Numbered from the stretch's first letter, positions 16,221-24,635 are shown. The stretch is DNA of 64,000 bases from Dokdonella sp041395345 (GCF_041395345.1 NZ_JAWLAR010000001.1:186001-250000); one strand, 5' to 3'. Notes: generated by a model not told the origin, from the letters alone. Numbers and translations are program-made.

Positions 16221-17309
16221 TTGGAGCTCACTAATTTGGTGTTTCTGGTCGCGGGTCTTGCCGTGCTCGTGATTGGCGCAGATCTACTCGTGCGCGGGGC
16301 GTCGCGACTGGCGCTGCGCTTCGGCATCTCTCCCCTCGTGATCGGGCTTACCGTGGTCGCCTTCGGCACCAGCTCGCCGGAACTGGCGGTAAGCGTGCAA
16401 TCCGGACTCGCCGGTCAGGCCGACATCGCCGTTGGCAATGTCGTGGGGAGCAACATCTTCAACGTGCTCGCCGTGCTGGGAATGGCTGCGCTGATCGCGC
16501 CCCTCATGGTGCAGCAGCAACTGGTGCGCTTCGAGGTGCCGCTGCTGGTTGGCCTGTCCGTGCTGGTCCTCGTGATGGCGCAGGATGGGAGAATTGGCAC
16601 GTTCGACGGGCTGCTGCTGGTGGCAGGACTTGTCGCCTACACCGTGTACGTGATCCGGCAGACCCGACGGGAGGTCACGGCAGTGCAGGCTGAGTATGCG
16701 AAGGAGTTCAGCGCCGCTCCCGCGGGATGGCTGGAACGTCTGCCGGTACAGGTCGTTCTTGTCCTCGGAGGATTGGGCCTGCTCGTGCTCGGCGCGACCT
16801 GGCTCGTGGACAGCGCCGTGTCCATCGCTCGCGCGCTGGAGATCAGCGAGGTCGTCATCGGCCTGACCATCGTGGCGGCGGGCACGGGCTTTCCGGAACT
16901 GGCCACTTCCGTCGTAGCGGCGATGCGCGGGGAACGTGATATCGCCGTCGGCAACATTGTCGGCAGCAGTATCTTCAATCTGTTGGGCATCCTCGGGGTC
17001 GCCGCTCTGGTCACGCCGGACGGGCTCTCGGTGGCACCGGGACTTGTCGTCTTCGACATGCCCGTGATGATTGCGGTGGCCTTTGCCTGCCTGCCGATCT
17101 TCGGCAGCGGGCACCGGGTTGCACGCTGGGAGGGCGCCGTATTCCTGGCCTACTACGTGATCTACGTGACCTATCTCATCCTTGCCGCTACCCAGCACGA
17201 CGCGCTCCGCGGCTTCGGTGCGACCATGCTGGGGTTCGTCCTTCCACTCACCGGCATCACTCTCCTGGTGCTCTGGACGCACCAACGCTCACGAGAGAAC
17301 GCACCTTGA
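16221..17309 (+). CDS. Calcium/sodium antiporter (CaCA family, YrbG-like)
   Basis: 362 residues with two internally homologous halves, each carrying the alpha-repeat motif: GTSSPELAVSVQSG and VGNVVGSNIFNVLAVLG in the first, GTGFPELATSVVAA and VGNIVGSSIFNLLGILG in the second. About 10 membrane helices. The start is TTG 16221 after a GAGAGAG element. It begins 54 bases after the last attC and has a higher GC content than the cassettes. It should exchange Ca2+ for Na+ or H+ at the inner membrane. Confidence 0.9.
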   Translation: MELTNLVFLVAGLAVLVIGADLLVRGASRLALRFGISPLVIGLTVVAFGTSSPELAVSVQSGLAGQADIAVGNVVGSNIFNVLAVLGMAALIAPLMVQQQLVRFEVPLLVGLSVLVLVMAQDGRIGTFDGLLLVAGLVAYTVYVIRQTRREVTAVQAEYAKEFSAAPAGWLERLPVQVVLVLGGLGLLVLGATWLVDSAVSIARALEISEVVIGLTIVAAGTGFPELATSVVAAMRGERDIAVGNIVGSSIFNLLGILGVAALVTPDGLSVAPGLVVFDMPVMIAVAFACLPIFGSGHRVARWEGAVFLAYYVIYVTYLILAATQHDALRGFGATMLGFVLPLTGITLLVLWTHQRSRENAP

Positions 17310-17486
17310 GAAGGTAATCATGGCCGCTGTGCATGGAGCCACCCCACAAGCAGTTCTGCCGGCCGGACGGTTCCAGCGCTTGGGCGGACACCCTGAACCA
17401 GACTTCAGGAATTCTCGTCATGGCCAGACCAGTTCCCCCGAACCCTCCATCTCCGCAGTCGCGAGTTCAAGGCTACGGTGGCACGC

Positions 17487-17804
17487 ATGAAGAGAGAACT
17501 CTCGTGGATTCTAGCTGGCTTGGCCTATGTCGCTCCGCCAGCATGGGCCTACCTTGAGCAAGCTTCCGTCTATGAGAGTGTCCAGGCGCAGCATGGGTAT
17601 ATCTGCGGCCTGCCCATGCTTGCAATTGTCTTTATCGCGAGTGTTGCTTCCGGTGCGCTGTCATTTGTCTCGTTCTCTCTTGGCTACGCGTCGTTCCATT
17701 ATCTTGCGAAGCCGCGCTCGGTTCTCCGAAAAGTCGAGTTGGTAGTTCTTGCAGTTCCGTTTGTCTGCTCTGTAGGCATACTCTCCACACTTCTCGCCGA
17801 CTAG
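17487..17804 (+). CDS. Small membrane protein, probable former cassette gene
   Basis: 105 residues from ATG 17487 (KRELSWILAGLAYVAPPAWA ...), with three hydrophobic segments (LPMLAIVFIASVASGALSF; VELVVLAVPFVCSVGILSTL). I recognise no family. A degenerate attC-like sequence follows its stop by about 20 bases, and the size and layout match the cassette genes to the left. Confidence 0.65.
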   Translation: MKRELSWILAGLAYVAPPAWAYLEQASVYESVQAQHGYICGLPMLAIVFIASVASGALSFVSFSLGYASFHYLAKPRSVLRKVELVVLAVPFVCSVGILSTLLAD

Positions 17805-17825
17805 CATCTGCTGCCATTCACGGCA

Positions 17826-17884
17826 GATCAACTTCTGCTCCAGGCCGACGTGCCGGCGCACGCAGCTTGGAATATGTGTCAGGC
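17826..17884 (+). repeat. Relic attC site (59 bp, GTT changed to GTC)
   Basis: GATCAAC at 17826-17832 and GTCAGGC at 17878-17884 enclose GGCCGACGTGCCGGCGCACG, which aligns with attC 7 (GAGCCGACGTGCTAGCGCAC). Length and spacing equal those of the functional sites, but the crossover GTT is GTC. Confidence 0.6.
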
Positions 17885-17902
17885 CACACCAGGGATCCTT
17901 GC

Positions 17903-18403
17903 ATGCGAAGACTATTGCTCACGTTACTGCTGCTCTCGAATTGCGCGAGTGCCGTTGAAGGCACACCCGGGGCGGCGATTTCCGCGCTTTGGAGCGCCTT
18001 GTCCAACGAACCCGGCTCAAGTGCCGATCTCGCCACCCTCAAGCGCATCTTCCATGAAGATGCGGTGATCTTCGGCGGCCGTTACAAGGCAGGCGCCCCC
18101 TCCGTGCGTCGCTCGAGTGTTGAAGAGTTCCTGCAACCCTATGCGAGCGTCAGGGAGAAAGGCTTCCATGAGTGCGAAGTCTCACGCATGGTGCAGACCT
18201 ACGACCGCTTCGCAGTCGTGTATAGCGTCGTGGAGTCAAGAACCGACAAGTCCGCAACTTCCCCCGATTTCGTCGGCGTCAACAGCATCCAACTCTACAA
18301 GGTGGGTACGCAGTGGCGGATCCTGTCGCTGTACTATCATGTGGAGAAGCAAGGGCTGCCCATTCCCCTGGGCGAAGGAAGTTCAGGCAAGTGCATTGCC
18401 TGA
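17903..18403 (+). CDS. Secreted NTF2/SnoaL-like protein
   Basis: 166 residues with a signal peptide MRRLLLTLLLLSNCASAVEG and a mature domain resembling the SnoaL/NTF2-like fold (LKRIFHEDAVIFGGRYKAG, VVYSVVESRT, GVNSIQLYKVGTQWRILSLY). Such proteins form small alpha+beta cones; many are of unknown function. It starts 19 bases after the relic attC core, so it too may have been a cassette. Stop at 18403, immediately followed by dispersed repeat A. Confidence 0.7.
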   Translation: MRRLLLTLLLLSNCASAVEGTPGAAISALWSALSNEPGSSADLATLKRIFHEDAVIFGGRYKAGAPSVRRSSVEEFLQPYASVREKGFHECEVSRMVQTYDRFAVVYSVVESRTDKSATSPDFVGVNSIQLYKVGTQWRILSLYYHVEKQGLPIPLGEGSSGKCIA

Positions 18404-18411
18404 CAATCCTC

Positions 18412-18700
18412 AAGAGACTTCCCGTCAACTCCAGGCGAGTGATCCCTTTGCCCTGCGCTTGCTGGCTACTGTGGGTCATCTGATTTTTCTGCGTGCTGCA
18501 TTTCGCTGAAGTCGGAGCACTGCAGTGATGGAGCGATGGTCAGACTGCGTTTTCGTCCCGGAGGAATGCTTCCCTGGGTCGCGAACGGTCTTGCGGTGTC
18601 GCTGGTGCTGGATCGCTCCATGGCACTCGACCGCACGCGAAAACCCCTTTTGCCGATCGGTGTCGTTGGTGCTCGGGAATCAGCCCCGTCACTTGCAGGC
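18412..18700 (+). repeat. Dispersed repeat A, copy 2
   Basis: Colinear with 12403-12680 through the anchors listed there. A long open frame runs through it (from 18536) into the YciI gene, but the repeat itself is not conserved as protein. Confidence 0.6.
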
Positions 18701-18717
18701 ATTCGGGATGTGAGTCA

Positions 18718-18802
18718 CGAGGCTTCCCCTTCTGCCGATGGTTGTGTAGAACACCCGTCATGGCTTGGGAGGCCGGATAAGGCGGGAAGCTTTCTGACTC
18801 GC
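18718..18802 (+). repeat. Dispersed repeat B, copy 1
   Basis: CTTCCCCTTCTGCCGATGGT and the following GTTGTGTAGAA..CCGTCATGGC.T..GAGGCC match 19717-19800. It lies directly after repeat A and upstream of the YciI gene. Confidence 0.65.
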
Positions 18803-18862
18803 CCTGGCGACCGTTACCCCGGCGGGCCACTCCGAAATCGGGTTGCAAGAGGAGACTACCGC

Positions 18863-19153
18863 GTGTTCGTTGTCCTGTTGACCTACACCAAGCCATTGGC
18901 GGCAGTCGACGCGCTGCTTCCGGCCCATCGCGAGTTCCTGCAACGCATGTATCAGCAGGGCATATTCATTCTTTCCGGGCGCAAGGAACCGCGCGATGGC
19001 GGGGTAGTCCTGGCAAATGCGGCATCGGCCGAGGAGTTGGAGTCGGTTCTTGTCCAAGATCCGTTCCACATCCACGACGTGGCCAGCTATCAAGTCATCG
19101 AGTTCGTTCCCACCTTGGCCGCACCGGCGTTGCAGTCGCTGGTCGCGGCTTGA
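18863..19153 (+). CDS. YciI-family protein
   Basis: 96 residues from GTG 18863, preceded by AAGAGGAGACTACC. It has the YciI-like ferredoxin-fold layout: FVVLLTYTKPLAAVDALLPA, then AHREFLQRMYQQGIFILSGR (conserved His) and LESVLVQDPFHIHDVASYQV (conserved Asp). Its TGA lies at the start of a relic attC, as in integron cassettes. The upstream open frame to 18536 runs through repeat DNA and is not part of the gene. Confidence 0.8.
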   Translation: MFVVLLTYTKPLAAVDALLPAHREFLQRMYQQGIFILSGRKEPRDGGVVLANAASAEELESVLVQDPFHIHDVASYQVIEFVPTLAAPALQSLVAA

Positions 19154-19206
19154 ACATTCATCAAACCGACGCCGGTTTGCTGTTCGGCCCAACCTCAGTG
19201 TCGGGC
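19149..19206 (+). repeat. Relic attC site (58 bp, GTT changed to GTC)
   Basis: CTTGAAC at 19149-19155 and GTCGGGC at 19200-19206 enclose TTCATCAAACCGAC and GTTCGGCCCAACCTCAGTG, the usual left and right arm pattern. As in the site at 17826, the crossover triplet is GTC. Confidence 0.55.
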
Positions 19207-19231
19207 CGACTGTTGCCCCGAGGAGCTGTCC

Positions 19232-19657
19232 GTGTCGTCTCTGATTACAAAGGCTGAAAGGCACAGCACACCTGCGGATACCACAGCGGCGGTAGATCGG
19301 TTCATGGACGAGCTGGAGCACCCGTTCAAGGACGAGATCCAGCGCTTGCGCGCGTGCATCCTGGCCGTTGACCCGTCGATAGCCGAGGGCATCAAGTGGA
19401 AAGCGCCAAGCTTTCGTACAAGCGAGTACTTTGCGACCACGAATCTGCGCGCAAAGGGCGCAACGGGAGTGATTCTTCATCTCGGGGCCAAGGTGCGCGA
19501 TGCTCCTCCTGGCGGCGTGAAAATCAAGGACCCTGATGGCCTGTTGAAATGGCTTGCCGGGGACCGCGCGATGGTCGAGTTCAAGACCGGGCAAGACCTG
19601 GAAGACCATGCCGAGTCGTTTCAGGCCTTGATCCGTCAATGGATTCGGTACCTGTAG
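19232..19657 (+). CDS. DUF1801-domain protein
   Basis: 141 residues from GTG 19232 behind a GAGGAG Shine-Dalgarno element. The DUF1801 core is visible as VDRFMDELEHPFKDEIQRLR, SIAEGIKWKAPSFRTSEYFA and GVILHLGAKV. Function of the family is unknown. Its position just past the relic attC makes it a candidate ex-cassette. Confidence 0.8.
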   Translation: MSSLITKAERHSTPADTTAAVDRFMDELEHPFKDEIQRLRACILAVDPSIAEGIKWKAPSFRTSEYFATTNLRAKGATGVILHLGAKVRDAPPGGVKIKDPDGLLKWLAGDRAMVEFKTGQDLEDHAESFQALIRQWIRYL

Positions 19658-19716
19658 GCCGCGCAAAGCGAAGGTTCCTTCTCCGTCGGATCCAAACCCA
19701 TGGCTATGGCAATCAT

Positions 19717-19800
19717 GGACACTTCCCCTTCTACCGAGGGTTGTGTAAAAGCAGCGTGATGGCCCTTGAGGCCACATGAAGCCGGAGTCGTCTTGCCGCT
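19717..19800 (+). repeat. Dispersed repeat B, copy 2
   Basis: CTTCCCCTTCTACCGAGGGT then GTTGTGTAAAA..CGTGATGGCCCTTGAGGCC, matching 18718-18802. Each copy lies 60-115 bases upstream of a gene start. Confidence 0.65.
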
Positions 19801-19911
19801 TGTCCGATCCGTCGCCCTGGGCGCAGGCGGCTTGGCACCGGTGTTCGTCGCTGCGTGGTGCTGGCCGACTGAGGACAGTCCGGCGACACCTCCAACTGGG
19901 AGCAAACCCGC

Positions 19912-20514
19912 ATGGGACTTCTCACCTTCAGCCTGAACCTCACCCTGGACGGCTGCGTCGATCATCGGGAAGGAATCGCCGATGACGAGACACACGCCTT
20001 CTTCACCCGTCTCATGGACCAGGGCGGGGCGATGCTGTGGGGCCGCATCACCTACGAGATGATGGAAAGCTACTGGCCGGCGGTCGCGCGCGGCGAAGTG
20101 GAGGCGACGCCGGCCGTGCGCGAGTGGGCGATCAAGCTGGAATCCAAGCCGAAGTACGTGGTGTCTTCGACGCGAACGGACTATCCGTGGACGAACAGCC
20201 ACTCCATCGTCGGCGACCTGCGCACATGCGTGCAGGAACTCAAGGAGGCGACGCCTTCCGGGGTGCTTCTCGGTAGCAGCAAGCTCGCAACCGAGCTAGA
20301 CCGGCTGGATCTGATCGACGAGTACCAGTTCCTTGTGCACCCCCGGATTGCCAGTCACGGCCCGAAGCTCTTCGATAGCGGACTCTCCAGCACGCGACGG
20401 CTTGAACTGATCGCTTCGACGCCGCTACGCAATGGTGCGGTGGCGATGCATTACCGACGCGCGCTCGACCAGGATCCGCGGATAGCTGGCGAGTCGATTC
20501 AATCGGCGAGGTGA
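19912..20514 (+). CDS. RibD C-terminal / dihydrofolate reductase-like protein
   Basis: 200 residues from ATG 19912. The order FSLNLTLDGCVDHREG, MLWGRITYEMMESYWPAVA, KYVVSSTRTDYPWTNSHSI, GVLLGSSKLATELDRLDLID and EYQFLVHPRIASHGPKLFD is that of bacterial stand-alone RibD_C/DHFR-like reductases, which bind NADPH. It is not the canonical FolA. The substrate is unknown. Commonly found on mobile DNA and in cassettes. Confidence 0.85.
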   Translation: MGLLTFSLNLTLDGCVDHREGIADDETHAFFTRLMDQGGAMLWGRITYEMMESYWPAVARGEVEATPAVREWAIKLESKPKYVVSSTRTDYPWTNSHSIVGDLRTCVQELKEATPSGVLLGSSKLATELDRLDLIDEYQFLVHPRIASHGPKLFDSGLSSTRRLELIASTPLRNGAVAMHYRRALDQDPRIAGESIQSAR

Positions 20515-20524
20515 CCCCCCCCGC

Positions 20525-20560
20525 GCTGACCGGCGGGATTACCGTCCCCGGTCAGCATTT
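20525..20560 (+). terminator. Hairpin after the RibD-like gene
   Basis: GCTGACCGG and CCGGTCAGC form a 9-bp stem with a ~13-base loop, followed by ATTTTCG. Reasonable intrinsic terminator with a short T-run. Confidence 0.5.
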
Positions 20561-20626
20561 TCGAGCGATGATTTCGTAACAGGAACGAGTTTCAAGCACG
20601 CCGTGCCTTTACCAGACAGGCCCACC

Positions 20627-21055
20627 ATGAACATTTCAATGGACATCGCGCGACACGTGCTGGCATCCCAGCCTTTCAGCACCCTTTTGGGCACCCGCGT
20701 TACCGGGTTCGCGCCCGGCCACTCCGAGCTCCGAATTCCGATCAGGGACGAGCTCAAGCAACAGAACGGGTTTGTGCATGGGGGTGTCCTTTCCTATGCG
20801 GCCGACAACGGTTTGACATTTGCGGGTGGCAGTGTTCTCGGGTCCGCGGTCGTGACCTCCGAGTTCAAGATCAATTACGTCCGGCCGGCGCTCGGTGACG
20901 AGCTCGTGGCTCGCGCCAGTGTGGTGCATGCCGGCAAGAGCCAGGCGGTCTGCCGCTGCGAAGTTTTCTGCGTCAGTGCAGGCAGCGAGACGCTTTGTGC
21001 GATCGCGCAAGGCACCATCGTGTCGCTGCCACGGGACTCGAGAGATGACCTCTGA
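20627..21055 (+). CDS. PaaI-type hotdog thioesterase
   Basis: 142 residues from ATG 20627. The hotdog signature is NGFVHGGVLSYAADNG (~44-59), with FKINYVRPALGDELVARASV following. Such enzymes hydrolyse acyl- or aryl-CoA thioesters in the cytosol. GTG 20603 upstream is possible but adds residues atypical of the family. The last 11 bases overlap the start of the acetyltransferase gene, suggesting a two-gene unit. Confidence 0.85.
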   Translation: MNISMDIARHVLASQPFSTLLGTRVTGFAPGHSELRIPIRDELKQQNGFVHGGVLSYAADNGLTFAGGSVLGSAVVTSEFKINYVRPALGDELVARASVVHAGKSQAVCRCEVFCVSAGSETLCAIAQGTIVSLPRDSRDDL

Positions 21056-21572
21056 CTCCGTGCCCGGGTGCTCCCCCACCCACAACGGGGAGAATGCGAT
21101 CGCATGCGATCCGCTTGAAATTCGAGTCGACGACCTGGCGAGCGACGCGGTGCAATCCCTGATTGCCGAGCACCTGCAAGGCATGCACGGGAACTCGCCT
21201 GCCGGGCATGTGAACGCGCTGGCCGTCGAAGCATTGCGCATGCCCGACATCACGTTCTGGACCGCCTGGCGGAATCAGGAACTGTGCGGATGCGGCGCGC
21301 TGAAGGAACTCGGCGGCAATGCGGGCGAAATCAAATCGATGCGAACCCGCGCAGCATTCCTCGGGCAGGGGGTCGGCCAGGCCCTGCTGAACCGGATCGT
21401 TTCGGAAGCAGCCGATCGAGGCTACAAGCGGATCTTCCTCGAAACAGGAACAGGTGAAGCCTTTGCCGCGGCGCACGCGCTGTACTTGAGGAACGGGTTT
21501 GATTGGTGTGGCGCCTTTGCTGACTACACGGCTACCGAATTCAACGTGTTCATGGTTCGTGCGCTGCAGTAG
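21045..21572 (+). CDS. GNAT-family N-acetyltransferase
   Basis: 175 residues from ATG 21045. The acetyl-CoA pyrophosphate-binding motif is RTRAAFLGQGVGQALLNRIV (~101-120), followed by GYKRIFLETGTGEAF and AAHALYLRNGFDWCGAFADY. The layout is close to YafP/PhnO-like small-molecule acetyltransferases. The substrate is not predictable. Overlaps the thioesterase stop. Confidence 0.85.
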   Translation: MTSDSVPGCSPTHNGENAIACDPLEIRVDDLASDAVQSLIAEHLQGMHGNSPAGHVNALAVEALRMPDITFWTAWRNQELCGCGALKELGGNAGEIKSMRTRAAFLGQGVGQALLNRIVSEAADRGYKRIFLETGTGEAFAAAHALYLRNGFDWCGAFADYTATEFNVFMVRALQ

Positions 21573-21778
21573 CAGTAACCCCCGCAGACGCGCAAAATGA
21601 CTGAGCAGCCCGATATCGCAAACACGAGGCGCGCGCCTTTGCCGGCGACCGGATTGAACGTGCTGTCGGCGCGACGGGCGTCCGGCCCGGATGTTGCACT
21701 TGCGGTTCGAGTTCAGGCGGCGTGCGTGCAGTACTATCGCCGGCATTCACGCCACGAAAACCAGATGGAGGAAACACC

Positions 21779-22126
21779 ATGCCAGGGCATCCGATCTTTG
21801 CCACCGCATTCTCGAAGGTGTATCCGATGTATGTGCAAAAGGCGGAGCGCAAGGGTCGAACCAGGGAAGAGGTGGACACGATCATCTGCTGGCTGACCGG
21901 ATACTCCAAGGCGGAGCTGCGCGAGCAGATTGGGCAAGGCTGCGATCTTGCAACGTTTTTCGCCCGAGCGCCCGCGATGAATCCGAATGTCGCGCTCATC
22001 AAGGGCGTCGTCTGCGGTGTTCGTGTTGAAGACGTGGAGGATCCGCTGATGCGAAATATCCGCTACCTCGACAAGCTCATCGACGAGCTCGCAAAGGGAA
22101 AAGCCATCGAGAAGATTTTGCGCTAG
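21779..22126 (+). CDS. DUF2200-family protein
   Basis: 115 residues from ATG 21779 with GGAGGAAACACC just upstream. HPIFATAFSKVYPMYVQKAE, EEVDTIICWLTGYS and FFARAPAMNPNVALIKGVVC, with ...VEDPLMRNIRYLDKLIDELA at the end, are typical of DUF2200. Function unknown; frequent in integron and plasmid DNA. Confidence 0.85.
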   Translation: MPGHPIFATAFSKVYPMYVQKAERKGRTREEVDTIICWLTGYSKAELREQIGQGCDLATFFARAPAMNPNVALIKGVVCGVRVEDVEDPLMRNIRYLDKLIDELAKGKAIEKILR

Positions 22127-22227
22127 GCGTAGGCGCCTGCAATCCGGCGTCTCGAGACGACCCGGGAGGCGCTCCCGGCTTGAGAGTGCGAGAATCGTTG
22201 AACCCTGGCTAACCGGACGATTCACGC

Positions 22228-22509
22228 ATGAAGGCAATCTGGAACGGTTCGATCGTTGCGCAGTCCGACGACACCGTGGTCGTCGAAGGCAATCACTACT
22301 TTCCTGAAGCGTCGTTGCACTCGCAGTACTTCAAGACCAGCGAGCACACCTCGCGGTGCCCCTGGAAGGGGACGGCCAGCTACTACTCACTCGAAGTCGA
22401 TGGCAAGCGCAACGAGAATGCGGCATGGACCTACAAGGAACCTCTGCCGGCGGCTGAGGAGATTCGTGGTCGGGTAGCGTTCTGGAAGGGCGTTGAAGTC
22501 CGCGAGTGA
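22228..22509 (+). CDS. DUF427-family protein
   Basis: 93 residues from ATG 22228. MKAIWNGSIVAQSDDTVVVE, GNHYFPEASL, TSRCPWKGTASYYSLEVDG and AAWTYKEPLPAAEEIRGRVA make up the complete DUF427 domain. Function unknown. A hairpin CCGGGAG..CTCCCGG lies about 70 bases upstream. Confidence 0.88.
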   Translation: MKAIWNGSIVAQSDDTVVVEGNHYFPEASLHSQYFKTSEHTSRCPWKGTASYYSLEVDGKRNENAAWTYKEPLPAAEEIRGRVAFWKGVEVRE

Positions 22510-22874
22510 AGTTGCCCGGCATTCGCCCTGCGGCGCAGGGCTGCCCGACACGCCGTCCTGCTGTGGCGTCTCGGCTCTGGCAGGACGCGTCCATTCGATC
22601 GTGGGTGAAGTCCTCATCTTCGCGAAGCTGCACTTGGGCGGGATCGTGCCGATATCGTCAGCGCCACCGTTGCAGCCGGTAAACATGCGTATCCTGTGAG
22701 CCACCTGGCATCTCGCCAGTGTGCCCGGGCTTGAAGCTGCAGGCATCCTGGTTTTTCTGGCGGGTAATATTCAACGGCAGCTACTGGCCTCGCCTCCGTG
22801 GCGATGAAGGCTGTCGTTGCTGCGCTGAATTCGCGTTAGGCTAGTCGCAATGACAATGGACTGGAGAATCGATC
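22510..22874. other. Intergenic, no gene seen
   Basis: 365 bases with no supported frame, attC or terminator. GC-rich; a GGAGAATCG stretch at 22861-22869 serves the next gene. Confidence 0.5.
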
Positions 22875-23192
22875 ATGAAGATCCAGGTCAATACGGACAG
22901 CAATGTTTCCGGGAATGACGGACGGGCGCATGAGGTCGAAGCGACTCTTGAGCGCATTCTTGCGCGATTCGAAGATCAGATCACGCGAGTAGAAGTGCAC
23001 TTGAGCGACGAAAACAGCGCGTCCAAGTCGGGACCGCCCGACAAGCGCTGTTTGCTGGAGGTCAGGCTCGCCGGGCGCCAACCGGTATCCGCGAGTGAAC
23101 TGGCACAATCGGTTGATCAGGCAGTGACGGGTGCGGCACACAAGATGGTCCGGGCGCTGGAGCGCGGGTTAGGCAAGCTCGGCGGTCACTGA
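22875..23192 (+). CDS. HPF/RaiA-like ribosome-associated protein
   Basis: 105 residues from ATG 22875. The fold resembles the ribosome hibernation/sigma-54 modulation family: MKIQVNTDSN, VEATLERILARFEDQITRVE, VHLSDENS and a C-terminal helix AVTGAAHKMVRALERGLGKL. The central loop is unlike housekeeping HPF, so it is a divergent paralogue rather than hpf itself. Confidence 0.75.
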   Translation: MKIQVNTDSNVSGNDGRAHEVEATLERILARFEDQITRVEVHLSDENSASKSGPPDKRCLLEVRLAGRQPVSASELAQSVDQAVTGAAHKMVRALERGLGKLGGH

Positions 23193-23248
23193 TCCCGAAT
23201 CGGGCCGGGTGCCGACGCACGCGACCTGCTTCTTGCAGAAGAACTTTC

Positions 23249-23692
23249 ATGCGCAACTCACAAGCGGAAGCAGCTGAAGTCGACCAGCCCGACCGGATCG
23301 TGCTGTTCGACGGCGTGTGCAGGCTGTGTTCGGCCTGGGCGAAATTCCTGATCCGGTTCGATCGACGACATCGCTTCAAGTTGGCAACCGTGCAATCACC
23401 CGAGGGTCAGGCGATCCTGGCGCGGCATGGCTTCCCGCAGGATCACTTCGACACGATGCTGCTGGTCGAAGGGCCTGCAATCCATACGAAGTCGGCTGCA
23501 TTCCTGCGCGTCATGCGCCGCCTGCCGTTTCCGTGGCCACTCGCGTGCATTGCCTGGATCATCCCGTGGTTTGTGCGTGACTGGATGTACGACCGCGTCG
23601 CGTTGAACCGGTATGCGTTGTTCGGTCGCCTCGACAGCTGCCTCGTTCCGCACGAGGATCATGAAAACCGGTTCTTCAAGGCCCATGATTGA
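23249..23692 (+). CDS. DCC-family thiol-disulfide oxidoreductase (DUF393)
   Basis: 147 residues. The family signature IVLFDGVCRLCSAWAKFLIR (~17-36) contains the CxxC pair and the DGxCxLC motif. RFKLATVQSPEGQAILARHG, LLVEGPAIHTKSAAFLRVMR and VRDWMYDRVALNRYALFG follow as expected. Its last bases overlap the DoxX-like gene start, a recurrent pairing for these two families, suggesting a common redox or membrane role. Confidence 0.88.
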   Translation: MRNSQAEAAEVDQPDRIVLFDGVCRLCSAWAKFLIRFDRRHRFKLATVQSPEGQAILARHGFPQDHFDTMLLVEGPAIHTKSAAFLRVMRRLPFPWPLACIAWIIPWFVRDWMYDRVALNRYALFGRLDSCLVPHEDHENRFFKAHD

Positions 23693-24071
23693 CAGGATTT
23701 CGGCTTACGGGATCAGCCGTGTTGTGATCGCTCTTGTCTGGGTCTATCACGGCCTGGTGCCGAAGTTGCTGGGTCCGCACGCGGATGAACTCGCCATCTG
23801 GGCCGCGCTTGGTTTCTCCCGCGAGCTCGCCGTGCCGCTGTCGATGAGTGCGGGCGTCATCGAGATTCTTTTTGGCCTGATCGTCCTGGTCTTGTGGCGC
23901 CGGGCCTGGCCGTTGATGGTTACCGCGGCGGCCATGCTGGGCCTTCTTGCTGTTGCAGCATTTGCCGTCCCCAAGCTGCTTGCGGGGGCGTTCAATCCGG
24001 TCACGACCAACCTGTGCGTCCTGGCGCTGTGTGCTGTCGCGCTGAAATTGCGGCAAGCTGAATTCGCCTGA
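23685..24071 (+). CDS. DoxX-like membrane protein
   Basis: 128 residues from ATG 23685, four membrane helices: VVIALVWVYHGLVPKLLGPH, VPLSMSAGVIEILFGLIVLV, LMVTAAAMLGLLAVAAFAVP and a last helix ending the protein. Matches the DoxX-like family that commonly accompanies DCC proteins. Starts within the DCC gene (8-base overlap). Confidence 0.8.
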   Translation: MIDRISAYGISRVVIALVWVYHGLVPKLLGPHADELAIWAALGFSRELAVPLSMSAGVIEILFGLIVLVLWRRAWPLMVTAAAMLGLLAVAAFAVPKLLAGAFNPVTTNLCVLALCAVALKLRQAEFA

Positions 24072-24227
24072 CTTTCTGGTAGAGGAGCGGCTTGGCTATC
24101 TCGTTGCCGTCCTGCCATTTCGAAGCATGCCTGCAGAGGCCGGGCGTTGGGGAAGCGTGCTCCTTCGGCGCATTGATCTTGAGCCGGTCACGAAAGAAGA
24201 TGGGGCAGGTTTGATGGAGTGCACGAA

Positions 24228-24635
24228 ATGATCGACGCGTTCAGTCAGTTGTCCTCCGTCAGTGCGGTCCTTGGCGGGTTCGCCCTGGCCTTTCTCGGCG
24301 TAGTGGTCTCGGTTTCCGAACGATCGCTGTCACGCGAAATCACGGCAGCCCTGAGCCTGGTCTGTTCGGGTGCCCTGGTCCTTTGTGCGCTCGGCTGGTC
24401 CCTGTCCGCGGTCTGGCTGGCCAGTCCGATGGCGGAATCGAATCCGGACATGCTGATGGACATTCACGCCACGCTCTCGCCGCTGTTCCTGGTCGGGACC
24501 TGCCTGTTTTTCTGGACCCTCGGCGCCAGCGGCTGGATCTACTCGCGCCGGCTCGGCATGGTTTCCACCTTGATCGGCGTGCTCGCGACCATTGGCGGTT
24601 ATCTGGTCGTGACACCGTTTCTGATTTCGCCCTGA
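24228..24635 (+). CDS. Uncharacterised four-helix membrane protein
   Basis: 135 residues from ATG 24228. Hydrophobic segments at FALAFLGVVVSV, ALSLVCSGALVLCALGWSLS, LFLVGTCLFFWTLGASGWIY and VSTLIGVLATIGGYLVVTPF. No motif or family recognised. An in-frame GTG at 24219 would add three residues. Confidence 0.7.
   Translation: MIDAFSQLSSVSAVLGGFALAFLGVVVSVSERSLSREITAALSLVCSGALVLCALGWSLSAVWLASPMAESNPDMLMDIHATLSPLFLVGTCLFFWTLGASGWIYSRRLGMVSTLIGVLATIGGYLVVTPFLISP

Noticed and set aside
18536..18862. N-terminal extension of the YciI protein
   Set aside because: The open frame runs through repeat DNA; the Shine-Dalgarno before GTG 18863 and the family boundary mark the real start.
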